DNA of 18,519 nucleotides, from NCBI GenBank assembly GCA_023395615.1, contig JAEWYP010000065.1, positions 1 to 18,519 on the forward strand, in the 5' to 3' direction. Of this stretch, positions 1-6,689 are shown piece after piece (position 1 is the stretch's first letter; each line of letters starts with the position of its first letter). The translations under genes and the position numbers were made by a program. Source of the stretch: Bacillota bacterium. Lineage in GTDB: Bacteria; Bacillota; Clostridia; Christensenellales; Aristaeellaceae. Below the pieces are notes generated by a model that worked only from the letters and a program-made list of their open reading frames with translations, did not search any database and had not been told where the DNA came from.

Positions 1-423
1 GATGGTGGTCAGGTGGTCGTCCGCACCAAGAATCAGGGTGTGACCCTTTTCCAATACACGGGAATTTCCGCGACGAAGCCTCTCCAGCCGGGCTTGAAAG
101 GCGGAGGTAATCAGGCCGATCAGGGAAGAGGTAACGAACAGCCCGCATACGGCGACGGCAATCATCAGCAGGATATAGCTCGGGTTTCCGGTGTCGTAAT
201 CCTCAATCACGTTGCCCGCGTCCAGAATGCGCATGGAACATTTCCACAACGCGTCGCCGACGCTGCCGGCCGTGTCGGGCACGGCCATATGCGCCGTAAC
301 CGCCACCAGCAGCGTAACGATGACGGTAACGAGAAACAGCAGGCCGATCATGGCGACCAGCCCGCGCGCCATCCAGCGGTCAAACGCGTAGGAGAACTTT
401 TCCCGAAAGGATGTTTTCTTCAT
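1..423 (-). CDS. CASTOR/POLLUX-type ion channel protein, N-terminal part (runs off left edge)
   Basis: The visible 141 residues begin with a basic stretch (KKTSFREKFSYAFDRWMARG), then a transmembrane segment at about residues 21-42, a pore-like loop with a conserved acidic/aromatic region, and a second membrane segment at about residues 83-103. They continue into the sequence RGNSRVLEKGHTLILG at about residues 119-134, which is the signature joining the pore module to the RCK/TrkA-N-like domain in CASTOR/POLLUX/SYM8 channels. This family forms ligand-gated cation channels in membranes. Bacterial members are usually several hundred residues, so most of the cytosolic part lies outside the window. 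The start is the ATG at 423, preceded by an AGGGGGTG ribosome binding site. The gene is transcribed away from the zinc-ribbon operon. Family assignment is confident; the substrate ion is not known. Confidence 0.8.
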   Translation of the reverse strand, partial: MKKTSFREKFSYAFDRWMARGLVAMIGLLFLVTVIVTLLVAVTAHMAVPDTAGSVGDALWKCSMRILDAGNVIEDYDTGNPSYILLMIAVAVCGLFVTSSLIGLITSAFQARLERLRRGNSRVLEKGHTLILGADDHLTTI

Positions 424-468
424 GGGGCACCCCCTGCTTTGATGCCGTTGTCTGTATATAGTAAAACA

Positions 469-497
469 AGAATACCATTAATATCCATATGGGTCAA
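469..497 (-). promoter_or_regulatory. Promoter for the CASTOR/POLLUX-like gene
   Basis: On the minus strand a TTGACC -35 box (492-497) is followed after exactly 17 bases by a TATTCT -10 box (469-474). Transcription would start near 462, about 40 bases upstream of the ATG at 423. It is a good sigma-A match by eye and is not tested. Confidence 0.5.
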
Positions 498-560
498 TGG
501 AACTGGAAAGTTTTAATGCTTTTGGAAGCAGATGAGTGGGACAGGATGGCAGGGGGGCAT

Positions 561-600
561 CGGTTACACTCGGTTACATGGATTTTAAAGCGTGTAACCG
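561..600. promoter_or_regulatory. Candidate operator: three copies of CGGTTACA around the divergent promoters
   Basis: CGGTTACA occurs at 561-568 and again at 571-578 in the same orientation, one helical turn apart, and once inverted (TGTAACCG) at 593-600. The cluster lies between the two divergent promoters, 23 bases upstream of the plus-strand -35 box. A 10-bp direct spacing plus an inverted copy suggests a protein-binding site. The second and third copies could also pair as an 8-bp hairpin, but they lie upstream of both inferred transcripts, so DNA binding is more likely. The regulator is unknown. Confidence 0.35.
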
Positions 601-623
601 AACGCGCGCCGCGACCGCCGCGG

Positions 624-652
624 TTGTGTTTTGGGTGGCGCGATGCTATAAT
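624..652 (+). promoter_or_regulatory. Promoter of the zinc-ribbon/TPM/AI-2E/tag operon
   Basis: A TTGTGT -35 box (624-629) and a perfect TATAAT -10 box (647-652) are separated by exactly 17 bases. The start of transcription would be near 659. It sits 52 bases upstream of the first ATG of the operon at 704. Confidence 0.65.
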
Positions 653-660
653 AAACCAAA

Positions 661-677
661 CTCGGCATCGTGCCGAG
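661..677 (+). other. Hairpin at the 5' end of the operon transcript
   Basis: CTCGGCA (661-667) and TGCCGAG (671-677) form a perfect 7-bp stem with a 3-base loop. It begins at or within a few bases of the predicted transcription start. A 5'-terminal stem of this kind can protect an mRNA from 5'-dependent decay. It ends 15 bases before the ribosome binding site, so it should not block translation. Confidence 0.4.
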
Positions 678-703
678 GGTTGAATCGCGGGCGAGGTGAA
701 AAC

Positions 704-1807
704 ATGGCGGGCGTAACCTATCAGTGCCCCAACTGCGGGTCCTATCTGGCTTTTAATCCGGATGACCAGAAATGGAAATGTGACTCCTGCGGGTCGGTTT
801 TCGATGAGAAAACGCTGTTGAAAAAGGCGGCGGAATATGAGCGCCAGGCGGAAAGCGAGCAGGCGCACGCGGAGCCTGCTCATACGGCGGAACAGGCGCA
901 GCCCGAAAAGGCTGAAACAAATGCTGCGGACGCGGGCAGTCAGGTGGTCTACCATTGCCCTGCCTGCGGCAGCGAAATTATCACCGATGAAACGACCGTG
1001 GCGACGGAGTGCTATTATTGCCATAACCCCGTGGTGTTGCAGGGCAAGTTGACCGCGGATATGAAACCCGACCTGGTGCTGCCTTTTTCCATCAGCAAAG
1101 AAAAAGCGATTGACGGGTTTATGCACTGGGTATCCAAGAAGCGTTTTGTCCCCAAAGGCTTTTTTTCTCGCGATCGGGTCAAGCAGATGGAAGGGGTATA
1201 TTATCCCCATTTTATCAGTGATTGCACGGTAGACGGCACCTACGAGGGCGAAGGCCGCCGCTCCACCGTGATGGATATGGGCCGCGAAATTGTGACCACG
1301 ACCGAGCATTACGCCATCCACCGCCGGGGAATGATTTCCTTCCGCAATGTGATGCGCCCGGCGCTGAAAAGCACCAACCGCAAGCTGAGCGACGGCATTC
1401 ATCCCTTCCCGCTGGAAGAGGTGAAACCGTTCTCCGGCGCGTATCTGTCCGGTTTTCTGGCGGAACGCCGGGACATGACGCAGGACGAGGCGACGGCGGA
1501 TTTGGAAAGCGAGCTAACGGACTATGTAGCCCCGATGCTGACCGAATCCGTTCATTTTGACAGCTACAACGGTTCCTCCTCCGCGGAATTGCTGAGCAAG
1601 GAATGCCGGTATACGTTACTGCCCACCTGGGTGCTTACCTATGTAAAGCCGGGCGAAAAGGAACCGTATTACTACGTGATGAACGGCCGAACCGGCGAAG
1701 TGTGCGGTAAACTGCCCATCCAAAAGAGCAAGTTGCGCCTGTGGGGGCTGGGGATCGCCGCGGCGTGCTACGTGCTTTACTGCGTCGCCGCGTACTTTCT
1801 GTTTTAA
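704..1807 (+). CDS. TFIIB-type zinc-ribbon membrane protein
   Basis: 367 residues. Two zinc ribbons are visible: CPNC/CDSC (Cys8, Cys11, Cys26, Cys29) and CPAC/CYYC (Cys85, Cys88, Cys103, Cys106). They are joined by an Ala/Glu-rich linker (about 42-79) that looks helical or disordered. A conserved body of about 240 residues follows, and a C-terminal transmembrane segment (about 346-366) ends almost at the stop, so the protein is probably tail-anchored with its bulk in the cytoplasm. The ATG at 704 was chosen because GAGGTGA lies five bases upstream; the open frame extends further upstream but that part overlaps the promoter. In Clostridia this family often neighbours TPM-domain genes, as here, with the next gene starting 14 bases after the stop. 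The molecular function is not established. Confidence 0.75.
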   Translation: MAGVTYQCPNCGSYLAFNPDDQKWKCDSCGSVFDEKTLLKKAAEYERQAESEQAHAEPAHTAEQAQPEKAETNAADAGSQVVYHCPACGSEIITDETTVATECYYCHNPVVLQGKLTADMKPDLVLPFSISKEKAIDGFMHWVSKKRFVPKGFFSRDRVKQMEGVYYPHFISDCTVDGTYEGEGRRSTVMDMGREIVTTTEHYAIHRRGMISFRNVMRPALKSTNRKLSDGIHPFPLEEVKPFSGAYLSGFLAERRDMTQDEATADLESELTDYVAPMLTESVHFDSYNGSSSAELLSKECRYTLLPTWVLTYVKPGEKEPYYYVMNGRTGEVCGKLPIQKSKLRLWGLGIAAACYVLYCVAAYFLF

Positions 1808-1821
1808 GGAGGGTGGAAAGA

Positions 1822-2661
1822 ATGAAACGTTTTCATCAAATTTCCGCCCTTGTGCTGGTGCTTTGTCTGACGCTGGCAGCGACCGGGGCGCTGGCAGCTT
1901 CGGATGCGCGGGTCTACGACCGGGCCGACCTGTTCACCGCGGCGGAAGAAAAGCAGATTTCGGCGGCAATCACGGATTTTCAAAAAGCTACGGGTATGGA
2001 TTTTGTGGTGCTCACCAACAGCGACGAGCAGAAGGAAGACTCCCAGCAGCAGATTGCCGATAATTTTTACGATCAGGGCGGTTTCGGGCTGGGCACGGAA
2101 AAGAGCGGCGCGCTGTTCTATATTGATATGTACAACCGGCAGGAATACCTGTCCACGACCGGCGCGATGATTGATTACATTACGGACAGCCGGTTGGACG
2201 CTGTGCTGGACGTCGGCTATACCAGCCTGCGCAAGGGCGATTATGCCGAGGCGGTGCTCAACGCGCTGGCCAAGGTGCAGAGCTACGTAAAGGCGGGCAT
2301 TCCGGAAGGGCAATACCGGTACGACGTGGTTACCGGGCAGGTGCTGACCGCGCGCCACCATGCGCTGACGGGCACGGAAATGCTGGTGGGCGCGCTGATT
2401 TGCCTGGGAATCGGACTGGTTTTTACGGTGGCGGTGCAGGCCCGCTATAAACTGAAAGGCAGCACGTATCACTACGATTATGCGGACAACGCGACCGTAG
2501 AGATTACGGAAAGCCGGGATGACTACCTGCGCACTACGGTCACCCGCGTGCCCAAAGGGCCCCCTCCAGGGCAGGGCGGCGGCGGTTTTGGCGGCGGCGG
2601 CAGCGGCGTGCATATGGGCGGCGGCGGGGTCAGCCACGGCGGCGGCGGCCGGGGATTCTGA
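1822..2661 (+). CDS. TPM-domain (YgcG-like) secreted or membrane-anchored protein
   Basis: 279 residues. The N-terminus is a clear signal peptide (basic MKRFH, hydrophobic 8-21, cleavage likely after the ALAA at about residue 26). Residues about 29-155 match the TPM/Psb32 fold, with the typical opening VYDRADLFTAAEEKQI and the GALFYIDMYNRQ strand followed by GAMIDYITD. A transmembrane helix lies at about 187-206, and the tail from residue 246 is almost entirely glycine with a terminal GGGGRGF, a common ending in this family. The TPM domain therefore faces outside and the Gly-rich tail inside. The ATG at 1822 has AAGGAGGG upstream (1806-1813), overlapping the previous stop codon. Family members are linked to membrane protein quality control in other lineages; no specific role is shown here. 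Confidence 0.85.
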   Translation: MKRFHQISALVLVLCLTLAATGALAASDARVYDRADLFTAAEEKQISAAITDFQKATGMDFVVLTNSDEQKEDSQQQIADNFYDQGGFGLGTEKSGALFYIDMYNRQEYLSTTGAMIDYITDSRLDAVLDVGYTSLRKGDYAEAVLNALAKVQSYVKAGIPEGQYRYDVVTGQVLTARHHALTGTEMLVGALICLGIGLVFTVAVQARYKLKGSTYHYDYADNATVEITESRDDYLRTTVTRVPKGPPPGQGGGGFGGGGSGVHMGGGGVSHGGGGRGF

Positions 2662-2738
2662 TTCACCGGCCTCCGGCAGGGCGCAGACGGCGCTTTGCAC
2701 AGGCCTGATCCTGCACGCGTGATGAAGGAGTGGCGGGG

Positions 2739-3908
2739 ATGAACCAACCGGTACGCTATGCGACGGAGCGGCTGGCCTGGCGGCTGCTGTTCTTTGTGCT
2801 GTTCGTGCTGCTTCTGGTATATGCGGTGCCTCTGCTGTGGAGTACGATGTCCCCGTTTATCATTGCGCTGCCCATTGCGGCAACGCTTCAGCCGCTGATT
2901 CGCTTTTTTGAAAAGAAGCTGCATCTTCGCCGTGGCTTCGCGGTCGCTTTCTGGGTGATCCTGGTCAGCGCCGCGGCGTTTTTGCTGCTGTACTGGTTTG
3001 CCAGCTTTGTGGTGGGGCAGGTGATTAACGCCGCTAATAACGCGCCCAATCTGGTGAACGGCGTCATCGGTGTGCTGCGGATGGCCAGCGACCGGCTGCT
3101 GAACGCGGCGCAAACCGTGTCCGTAAGTGTGAGCGATACGCTGCGCGACGGGTTGAACACTGCGTTTAAGTGGCTGGGCGAACAGGCGACCGGGTTGGCG
3201 GGCGCATCCCTGAACACACTGGTCAACGTAGCGACCAGCCTGCCTTACGCGATTATCTATGCCAACTTTCTGATTTTGGGCGTCTACTTTATCACCAAGC
3301 AATATCCGGAGCTTAAAAATCGCCTGATCCACAGCCGGGAGCACGTGGAGGAAGGCAGTCTTTCCACGCTCCGCCGCTCGGCGGTGAAAGGCGCGATCGG
3401 GTATGTGCGGGTACAGTTGCTGTGGTTTTTCCTGCTCATGATCCTCTCCTCGGTTTACTTTCAATTCATGGGCTTCCCCTATGCCGCGCTGCTGGGTGTG
3501 GTGGCGGCCCTGCTGGAGCTGATACCTCAGTTCGGCTGCGGCGTGCTCTACCTGCCGTGGGCGCTTGTGTGCTTCCTGATTCAGGACTTGCGTTCCGGCT
3601 GGGCAATCCTGTGCTTTTACGTGGCCTACAGCCTGCTGCGCCGCTTGCTGGATCCGAAGCTTTTAGGGTACAACATGGGCATGTCGCCGCTGTTATCGCT
3701 GGTGGGTATGTTTGTGGGCATGCGGCTGGGCGGCGTAATCGGGCTGATTCTGGGGCCGATCGCCATGCTGATTCTGGTTAGCGCCGTTCGCGCGCGCTTC
3801 TTTGACGGTTTCTGGAATGATTTGCGACTGTTGACCGGATATATGAAAGTACGCTGGAAACGCGGCGGAGAACAGCCGCCCGCTTCGGAAGGAGAGGGAC
3901 ATGCCTGA
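2739..3908 (+). CDS. AI-2E/YtvI-family membrane permease
   Basis: 389 residues with about eight hydrophobic segments: two N-terminal (about 13-34 and 36-54), one at 67-95, a long amphipathic extracytoplasmic stretch (about 96-165), then segments at 168-186, 225-243, 248-284, 287-303 and 316-350. The C-terminal half carries the family hallmarks ELIPQFGCGVLYLPWA (260-275), LLDPKLLG (303-310) and the glycine-rich GMRLGGVIGLILGP (327-340). The spacing resembles the YtvI subgroup found in spore-forming Firmicutes. Members export or exchange small molecules or Na+/H+; the substrate cannot be told from sequence. The start is the ATG at 2739 with AAGGAG eight bases upstream; an in-frame GTG at 2730 overlaps that site and was rejected. 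The stop overlaps the next start by eight bases. Confidence 0.85.
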   Translation: MNQPVRYATERLAWRLLFFVLFVLLLVYAVPLLWSTMSPFIIALPIAATLQPLIRFFEKKLHLRRGFAVAFWVILVSAAAFLLLYWFASFVVGQVINAANNAPNLVNGVIGVLRMASDRLLNAAQTVSVSVSDTLRDGLNTAFKWLGEQATGLAGASLNTLVNVATSLPYAIIYANFLILGVYFITKQYPELKNRLIHSREHVEEGSLSTLRRSAVKGAIGYVRVQLLWFFLLMILSSVYFQFMGFPYAALLGVVAALLELIPQFGCGVLYLPWALVCFLIQDLRSGWAILCFYVAYSLLRRLLDPKLLGYNMGMSPLLSLVGMFVGMRLGGVIGLILGPIAMLILVSAVRARFFDGFWNDLRLLTGYMKVRWKRGGEQPPASEGEGHA

Positions 3909-4464
3909 AACCCGACGCTGCAGCTGGCCGCAGGGCGACCTGATGCTTGATTATCACGATCACGAGTGGGGCCGCCCCTGCCATGACGACCCAAAACTGT
4001 ACGAAATGCTCTTTCTGGAGGGGTTCCAGGCGGGGCTGTCCTGGTATATCGTGTTAAGCAAGCGGGAGGCGTTCCGCCGCGCGTTTGACGGATTTGATCC
4101 GGTGAAAATCGCCGCGTACGGCGAAAACGATGTACAGCGCCTGCTATCGGCGGAGGGAATCATTAAAAACCGCCTGAAGATCAACGCCACGATCACCAAC
4201 GCGCAGGTGTTTCTGGCGCTGCAAAAGGAGTTCGGTTCCTTCGACCGTTACCTGCAAAGCTTTATTCCCAATGGACCGGTGGTGAACGACATCGGAAGCG
4301 TAACCGAGCTTCCCGTCAGCTCCCCGCTGAGCGACGCGGTATCCGCCGATTTACGCAAACGCGGCATGAAGTTTGTGGGCACAGTGACGGTCTACAGCTT
4401 TCTGGAATCGATCGGCGTGGTGATCGACCACGAACGGGACTGCTTCGTACTCAAAGAGATCTAA
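3901..4464 (+). CDS. tag: DNA-3-methyladenine glycosylase I
   Basis: 187 residues, the same size as E. coli Tag (EC 3.2.2.20). It removes 3-methyladenine from alkylated DNA as the first step of base excision repair. Zinc-site residues are in place: Cys7, His19 (DYHDHEWG), and His177/Cys181 near the C-terminus (DHERDC). The catalytic region LEGFQAGLSWYIVL (39-52) has the conserved Glu40 and Trp48, and KKRGMKFVGTVTVYSF-like sequence (RKRGMKFVGTVTVYSF) forms the late helix. The ATG at 3901 lies inside the end of the permease gene (ATGCCTGA, 8-base overlap) and is preceded by GGAAGGAGAGGG, so translation is probably coupled. It is the last gene of the operon. Confidence 0.95.
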   Translation: MPETRRCSWPQGDLMLDYHDHEWGRPCHDDPKLYEMLFLEGFQAGLSWYIVLSKREAFRRAFDGFDPVKIAAYGENDVQRLLSAEGIIKNRLKINATITNAQVFLALQKEFGSFDRYLQSFIPNGPVVNDIGSVTELPVSSPLSDAVSADLRKRGMKFVGTVTVYSFLESIGVVIDHERDCFVLKEI

Positions 4465-4515
4465 ATACTTTAGCAGAGAAACGGATGTTAAAATCCGTCG
4501 GTAACCGGATCAGCA

Positions 4516-4557
4516 GCAGAGGCGGGAGCGTACATGGGTGTACGCTCCCGCCTCTGC
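4516..4557. other. Perfect 19-bp inverted repeat with 4-base loop, no U-tract
   Basis: The arms at 4516-4534 and 4539-4557 are exact reverse complements over 19 bases and are separated by TGGG. Neither side has a run of T, so it is not a standard intrinsic terminator in either direction. It begins 51 bases after the tag stop. It may act as an RNA stabiliser, an RNase III target or a processing site; a protein-binding palindrome is also possible. Confidence 0.6.
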
Positions 4558-4587
4558 GCGATGGATGCGCCCGCGTCTGCTTTGCGG

Positions 4588-4619
4588 GCAGGGGATGCCG
4601 GTATCCGCGATACCCCTGC
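4588..4619 (+). other. Second hairpin in the tag-trpB intergenic region
   Basis: GCAGG (4588-4592) and GGTATC (4600-4605) pair with GATACC (4609-4614) and CCTGC (4615-4619), leaving a 7-base bulge on the 5' side and a CGC loop. It is followed by GGGGCTTTTG, only a weak T-run. It lies between the 19-bp hairpin and the U-tract terminator. Confidence 0.35.
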
Positions 4620-4636
4620 GGGGCTTTTGCGGATGG

Positions 4637-4676
4637 GGGGCGGCCGCGTGGAGGAGATGCGCGGCCGCCCCTTTTT
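4637..4676 (+). terminator. Intrinsic terminator of the tag operon
   Basis: GGGGCGGCCGCG (4637-4648) pairs perfectly with CGCGGCCGCCCC (4660-4671) around an 11-base loop and is followed directly by TTTTT (4672-4676). The orientation fits the plus-strand operon. The minus-strand trpB transcript, ending 20 bases away at 4697, would also form the stem but has no T-run after it. Confidence 0.7.
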
Positions 4677-4696
4677 ACGGCGTGGCTTGTGCCGGT

Positions 4697-6043
4697 TTAT
4701 CGCGCGGCAATTTCGCTGTCTTTGGGCACATAGTCGGTCATGGTGTGGTCGAGGTAACTGGAATAGGCGCTCATGTCGAAGTAGCCCGTGCCGGTCAGGC
4801 CGAAAAGGATATTCTTCGCTTCGCCGGTCTCGCGGCACTTGATGGCCTCGTCCATGGCGCAGCGGATGGCGTGGGCGCTCTCCGGCGCGGGCAGGATGGT
4901 TTCGATGCGGGCAAACTGCACTGCCGCGTCAAACACCTGGGTCTGCTCGTAGCTTACGGCCTCCATGTAGCCATCGTGGTACAGCTTGGACAGGATGGGG
5001 CTCATGCCGTGGTAGCGCAGGCCGCCCGCGTGGTTGGCGGAGGGGATAAAGCCGGAACCCAGCGTGTACATTTTGGCCATCGGCGTGATCTTGCCGGTGT
5101 CGCAGAAATCGTACTCGTACCGTCCGCGGGTCAGCGACGGGCAGCTGGCGGGTTCCACGGCCACATAGCGGGTGCCTTTGCGCTTGCCCTGAAGCGTGTC
5201 CCGCATGAAGGGGGCGATCAGCCCGCCCAGGTTGCTGCCGCCGCCCGCGCAGCCGATGACGATGTCCGGATATTCGCCGTATTCCATCAGGGCTTCGTAG
5301 CTTTCCAACCCGATCACGGACTGGTGGAGAAGCACCTGATTGAGCACGGAGCCCAGCACATAGCGACAGTTGGGTGTGGTTACGGCCCTTTCCACCGCCT
5401 CGGAGATGGCGCAGCCAAGGCTGCCGGTGGTGTTCGGGTCGTTGGCGAGGATTTTTCGCCCGGCCTCGGTGGTGTCGCTGGGGCTGGCGATCACGCTCGC
5501 GCCGAAAGTGCGCATCACGTCCTTACGGTAGGGTTTCTGGTTATAAGAGCCTTTCACCATAAACACGGTCAGGTCCAGCCCGAAGGCGGCGCATGCCTCG
5601 GCCAGCGCCGTGCCCCACTGCCCCGCGCCCGTCTCGGTCGTGAGCGACGTTAAGCCCTGATCCCTGGCGTAAAACGCCTGCGCCAGCGCGGAGTTCAGCT
5701 TGTGGCTGCCGGAGGTGTTGTTGCCCTCGAACTTGTAATAGATGTGCGCGGGGGTTTGCAGCGCCTGTTCCAGCCGGTAGGCGCGCACGAGCGGCGAGGG
5801 GCGGTAGATACGGTACATGTCCAGTATCGGCTGGGGGATTTCAAACTCCGCGGTGTCGTTGTCCAACTCCTGCGCAATCAGCTTGTCGCAGAACACGGGG
5901 CGCAGGTCGTCCGGCGTTACGGGCTTGCCGGTACCGGGGTTGATCAGCGGTTCCGGTTTCTCCGGCATGTCGGCGCGAAGGTTGTACCACGCTTTGGGCA
6001 CCTTGTTTTCGGGTAGATAGTACCGGTAGGGGATGTTTTTCAT
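4697..6043 (-). CDS. trpB: Tryptophan synthase beta chain, TrpB2-type
   Basis: 448 residues, longer than the usual TrpB1 (about 400) and typical of the TrpB2/TrpB-like group with an N-terminal extension. It is a pyridoxal-phosphate enzyme that condenses indole with serine to give tryptophan. The PLP lysine is Lys115 in GSHKLNSAL, the active-site glutamate is Glu137 in TETGAGQWG, and the phosphate-binding loop is CAGGGSNLGG (265-274). TrpB2 enzymes commonly occur without trpA and may use free or scavenged indole; no trpA or other trp gene is seen here. The ATG at 6043 has AAGGAGGAA nine bases upstream; the open frame continues upstream through the leader but that is non-coding. It is controlled by the T-box just upstream and stands as a single-gene unit. 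Confidence 0.93.
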   Translation of the reverse strand: MKNIPYRYYLPENKVPKAWYNLRADMPEKPEPLINPGTGKPVTPDDLRPVFCDKLIAQELDNDTAEFEIPQPILDMYRIYRPSPLVRAYRLEQALQTPAHIYYKFEGNNTSGSHKLNSALAQAFYARDQGLTSLTTETGAGQWGTALAEACAAFGLDLTVFMVKGSYNQKPYRKDVMRTFGASVIASPSDTTEAGRKILANDPNTTGSLGCAISEAVERAVTTPNCRYVLGSVLNQVLLHQSVIGLESYEALMEYGEYPDIVIGCAGGGSNLGGLIAPFMRDTLQGKRKGTRYVAVEPASCPSLTRGRYEYDFCDTGKITPMAKMYTLGSGFIPSANHAGGLRYHGMSPILSKLYHDGYMEAVSYEQTQVFDAAVQFARIETILPAPESAHAIRCAMDEAIKCRETGEAKNILFGLTGTGYFDMSAYSSYLDHTMTDYVPKDSEIAAR

Positions 6044-6100
6044 GGCGGGGTTCCTCCTTACTTTTTTTCGCCGGCTGCGGGGCGGGGTTGCCGGAACAAC

Positions 6101-6384
6101 AAAAAAGCCTGCCCCAACTCCAAAGGAATTGGGACAGACTTTGAATGTCTGCGGTGCCACCCAGTTTGCCGAATATTCGGCCGCTCGCTTTCGCATACCA
6201 GCATATGCGCTTCGCGGATAACGGGTGAAGCTCCCGTCGGTCGCTCAGGGCAGGGGAATCAATCCGATGCCTTTCGCTCCGCCCTCGGCGGTCCATTCAA
6301 CGCGCGCCCTCATACCGCACTCCCACCGCCGGCGGCTCTCTACGAATCGGGCAAGGCGTTTACTCATCCGCGTCACAGGTTTAT
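6101..6384 (-). promoter_or_regulatory. T-box riboswitch (tryptophan) controlling trpB
   Basis: Read on the minus strand, the leader has the expected parts in order. GATGAGTAAACG near the 5' end carries the AGTA bulge of stem I; AGAGAGCCG and GGTGGGAGTGCGG form the stem I distal region. TTGAATGGACC is the specifier loop, with TGG (6293-6295), the Trp codon, in the standard GAA-NNN-A context. TGGGTGGCACCGC (6151-6163) is the T-box itself, which pairs with the uncharged tRNA acceptor end. The competing terminator is a 13-bp stem (6109-6121 with 6125-6137, two wobbles, TTT loop) followed by six U (6101-6106). Uncharged tRNA-Trp should allow read-through into trpB. The trpB start lies 58 bases beyond the terminator. 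Confidence 0.95.
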
Positions 6385-6390
6385 GGACAG

Positions 6391-6419
6391 ACTATAACCG
6401 ATGAGAAGGGGTTTGTCAA
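6391..6419 (-). promoter_or_regulatory. Promoter of the trpB T-box transcript
   Basis: A perfect TTGACA -35 box (6414-6419) and a TATAGT -10 box (6391-6396) are separated by 17 bases. Transcription would start near 6384, giving a leader of about 340 nucleotides. Confidence 0.8.
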
Positions 6420-6438
6420 TAGCTGTGGAAAAATATGC

Positions 6439-6486
6439 AAAAAAGAAAAAGGCGCGCTCCGGTATATTCCGAAGCGCGCCTTTTCT
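6439..6486. terminator. Bidirectional terminator between phage late genes and trpB
   Basis: Arms 6451-6462 and 6469-6480 form a 12-bp stem (one T-G wobble on the minus strand, a C-A mismatch on the plus strand) with a TATATT-type loop. On the minus strand it is followed by T5-C-T6 (6450 down to 6439), ideal for ending the phage late transcript. On the plus strand TTTTCTTT follows. It starts seven bases after the holin stop codon. Confidence 0.85.
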
Positions 6487-6678
6487 TTAAAAATTCTCCC
6501 CGTCCTTGGGGTTGTTTAACACCCCCAGCACCACCAGCAGCTGCAGCGTGGCAGCCACCACGCTGTTTAAGGCGTTGCTCAAGCCTGTGTCCACAATGCC
6601 AAGCAACACCAGCAGAGACAGTACCTGCGCCGCGATAGACGTCCACACCACGGGGGATTTTAACCGGTTCTGTTCCAT
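6487..6678 (-). CDS. Phage holin
   Basis: 63 residues. A short polar N-terminus (MEQNRLKSP) is followed by a hydrophobic segment (about 10-28), a short turn, a second hydrophobic segment (about 34-53) and a polar tail (NNPKDGENF). This is the layout of a small two-helix Gram-positive phage holin, and the opening NRLKSPVVW and the ending GVLNNP resemble holins of Clostridia prophages. Holins make pores in the cytoplasmic membrane at the end of the lytic cycle. The ATG at 6678 has GGAGGAAAACAT upstream. It is the last gene of the late operon and sits next to the terminator. Confidence 0.8.
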   Translation of the reverse strand: MEQNRLKSPVVWTSIAAQVLSLLVLLGIVDTGLSNALNSVVAATLQLLVVLGVLNNPKDGENF

Positions 6679-6689
6679 ATGTTTTCCTC

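Noticed and set aside
13..516. Long plus-strand open frame over the left edge
   Set aside because: It is antisense to the clear CASTOR/POLLUX-like gene; composition is Gln/Arg/His-rich as in GC-rich shadow frames, and there is no ribosome site.
494..1402. 302-codon minus-strand frame opposite the zinc-ribbon gene
   Set aside because: The plus strand encodes two paired zinc ribbons with a promoter and ribosome site; the antisense frame has no family features.
2574..2656. GGC-rich repeat as a separate element
   Set aside because: It encodes the Gly-rich tail of the TPM protein, a family feature.
4637..4676. Terminator for trpB on the minus strand
   Set aside because: The stem would form in that transcript too, but the sequence after it on the minus strand has no T-run; only plus-strand use is supported.
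4538..5653. 371-codon plus-strand frame opposite trpB
   Set aside because: Antisense shadow of a well-conserved PLP enzyme; begins inside the 19-bp hairpin and has no ribosome binding site.
6044..6196. N-terminal extension of TrpB of 51 residues
   Set aside because: The stretch is the T-box antiterminator/terminator region; the ATG at 6043 has an ideal ribosome site and matches family N-termini.
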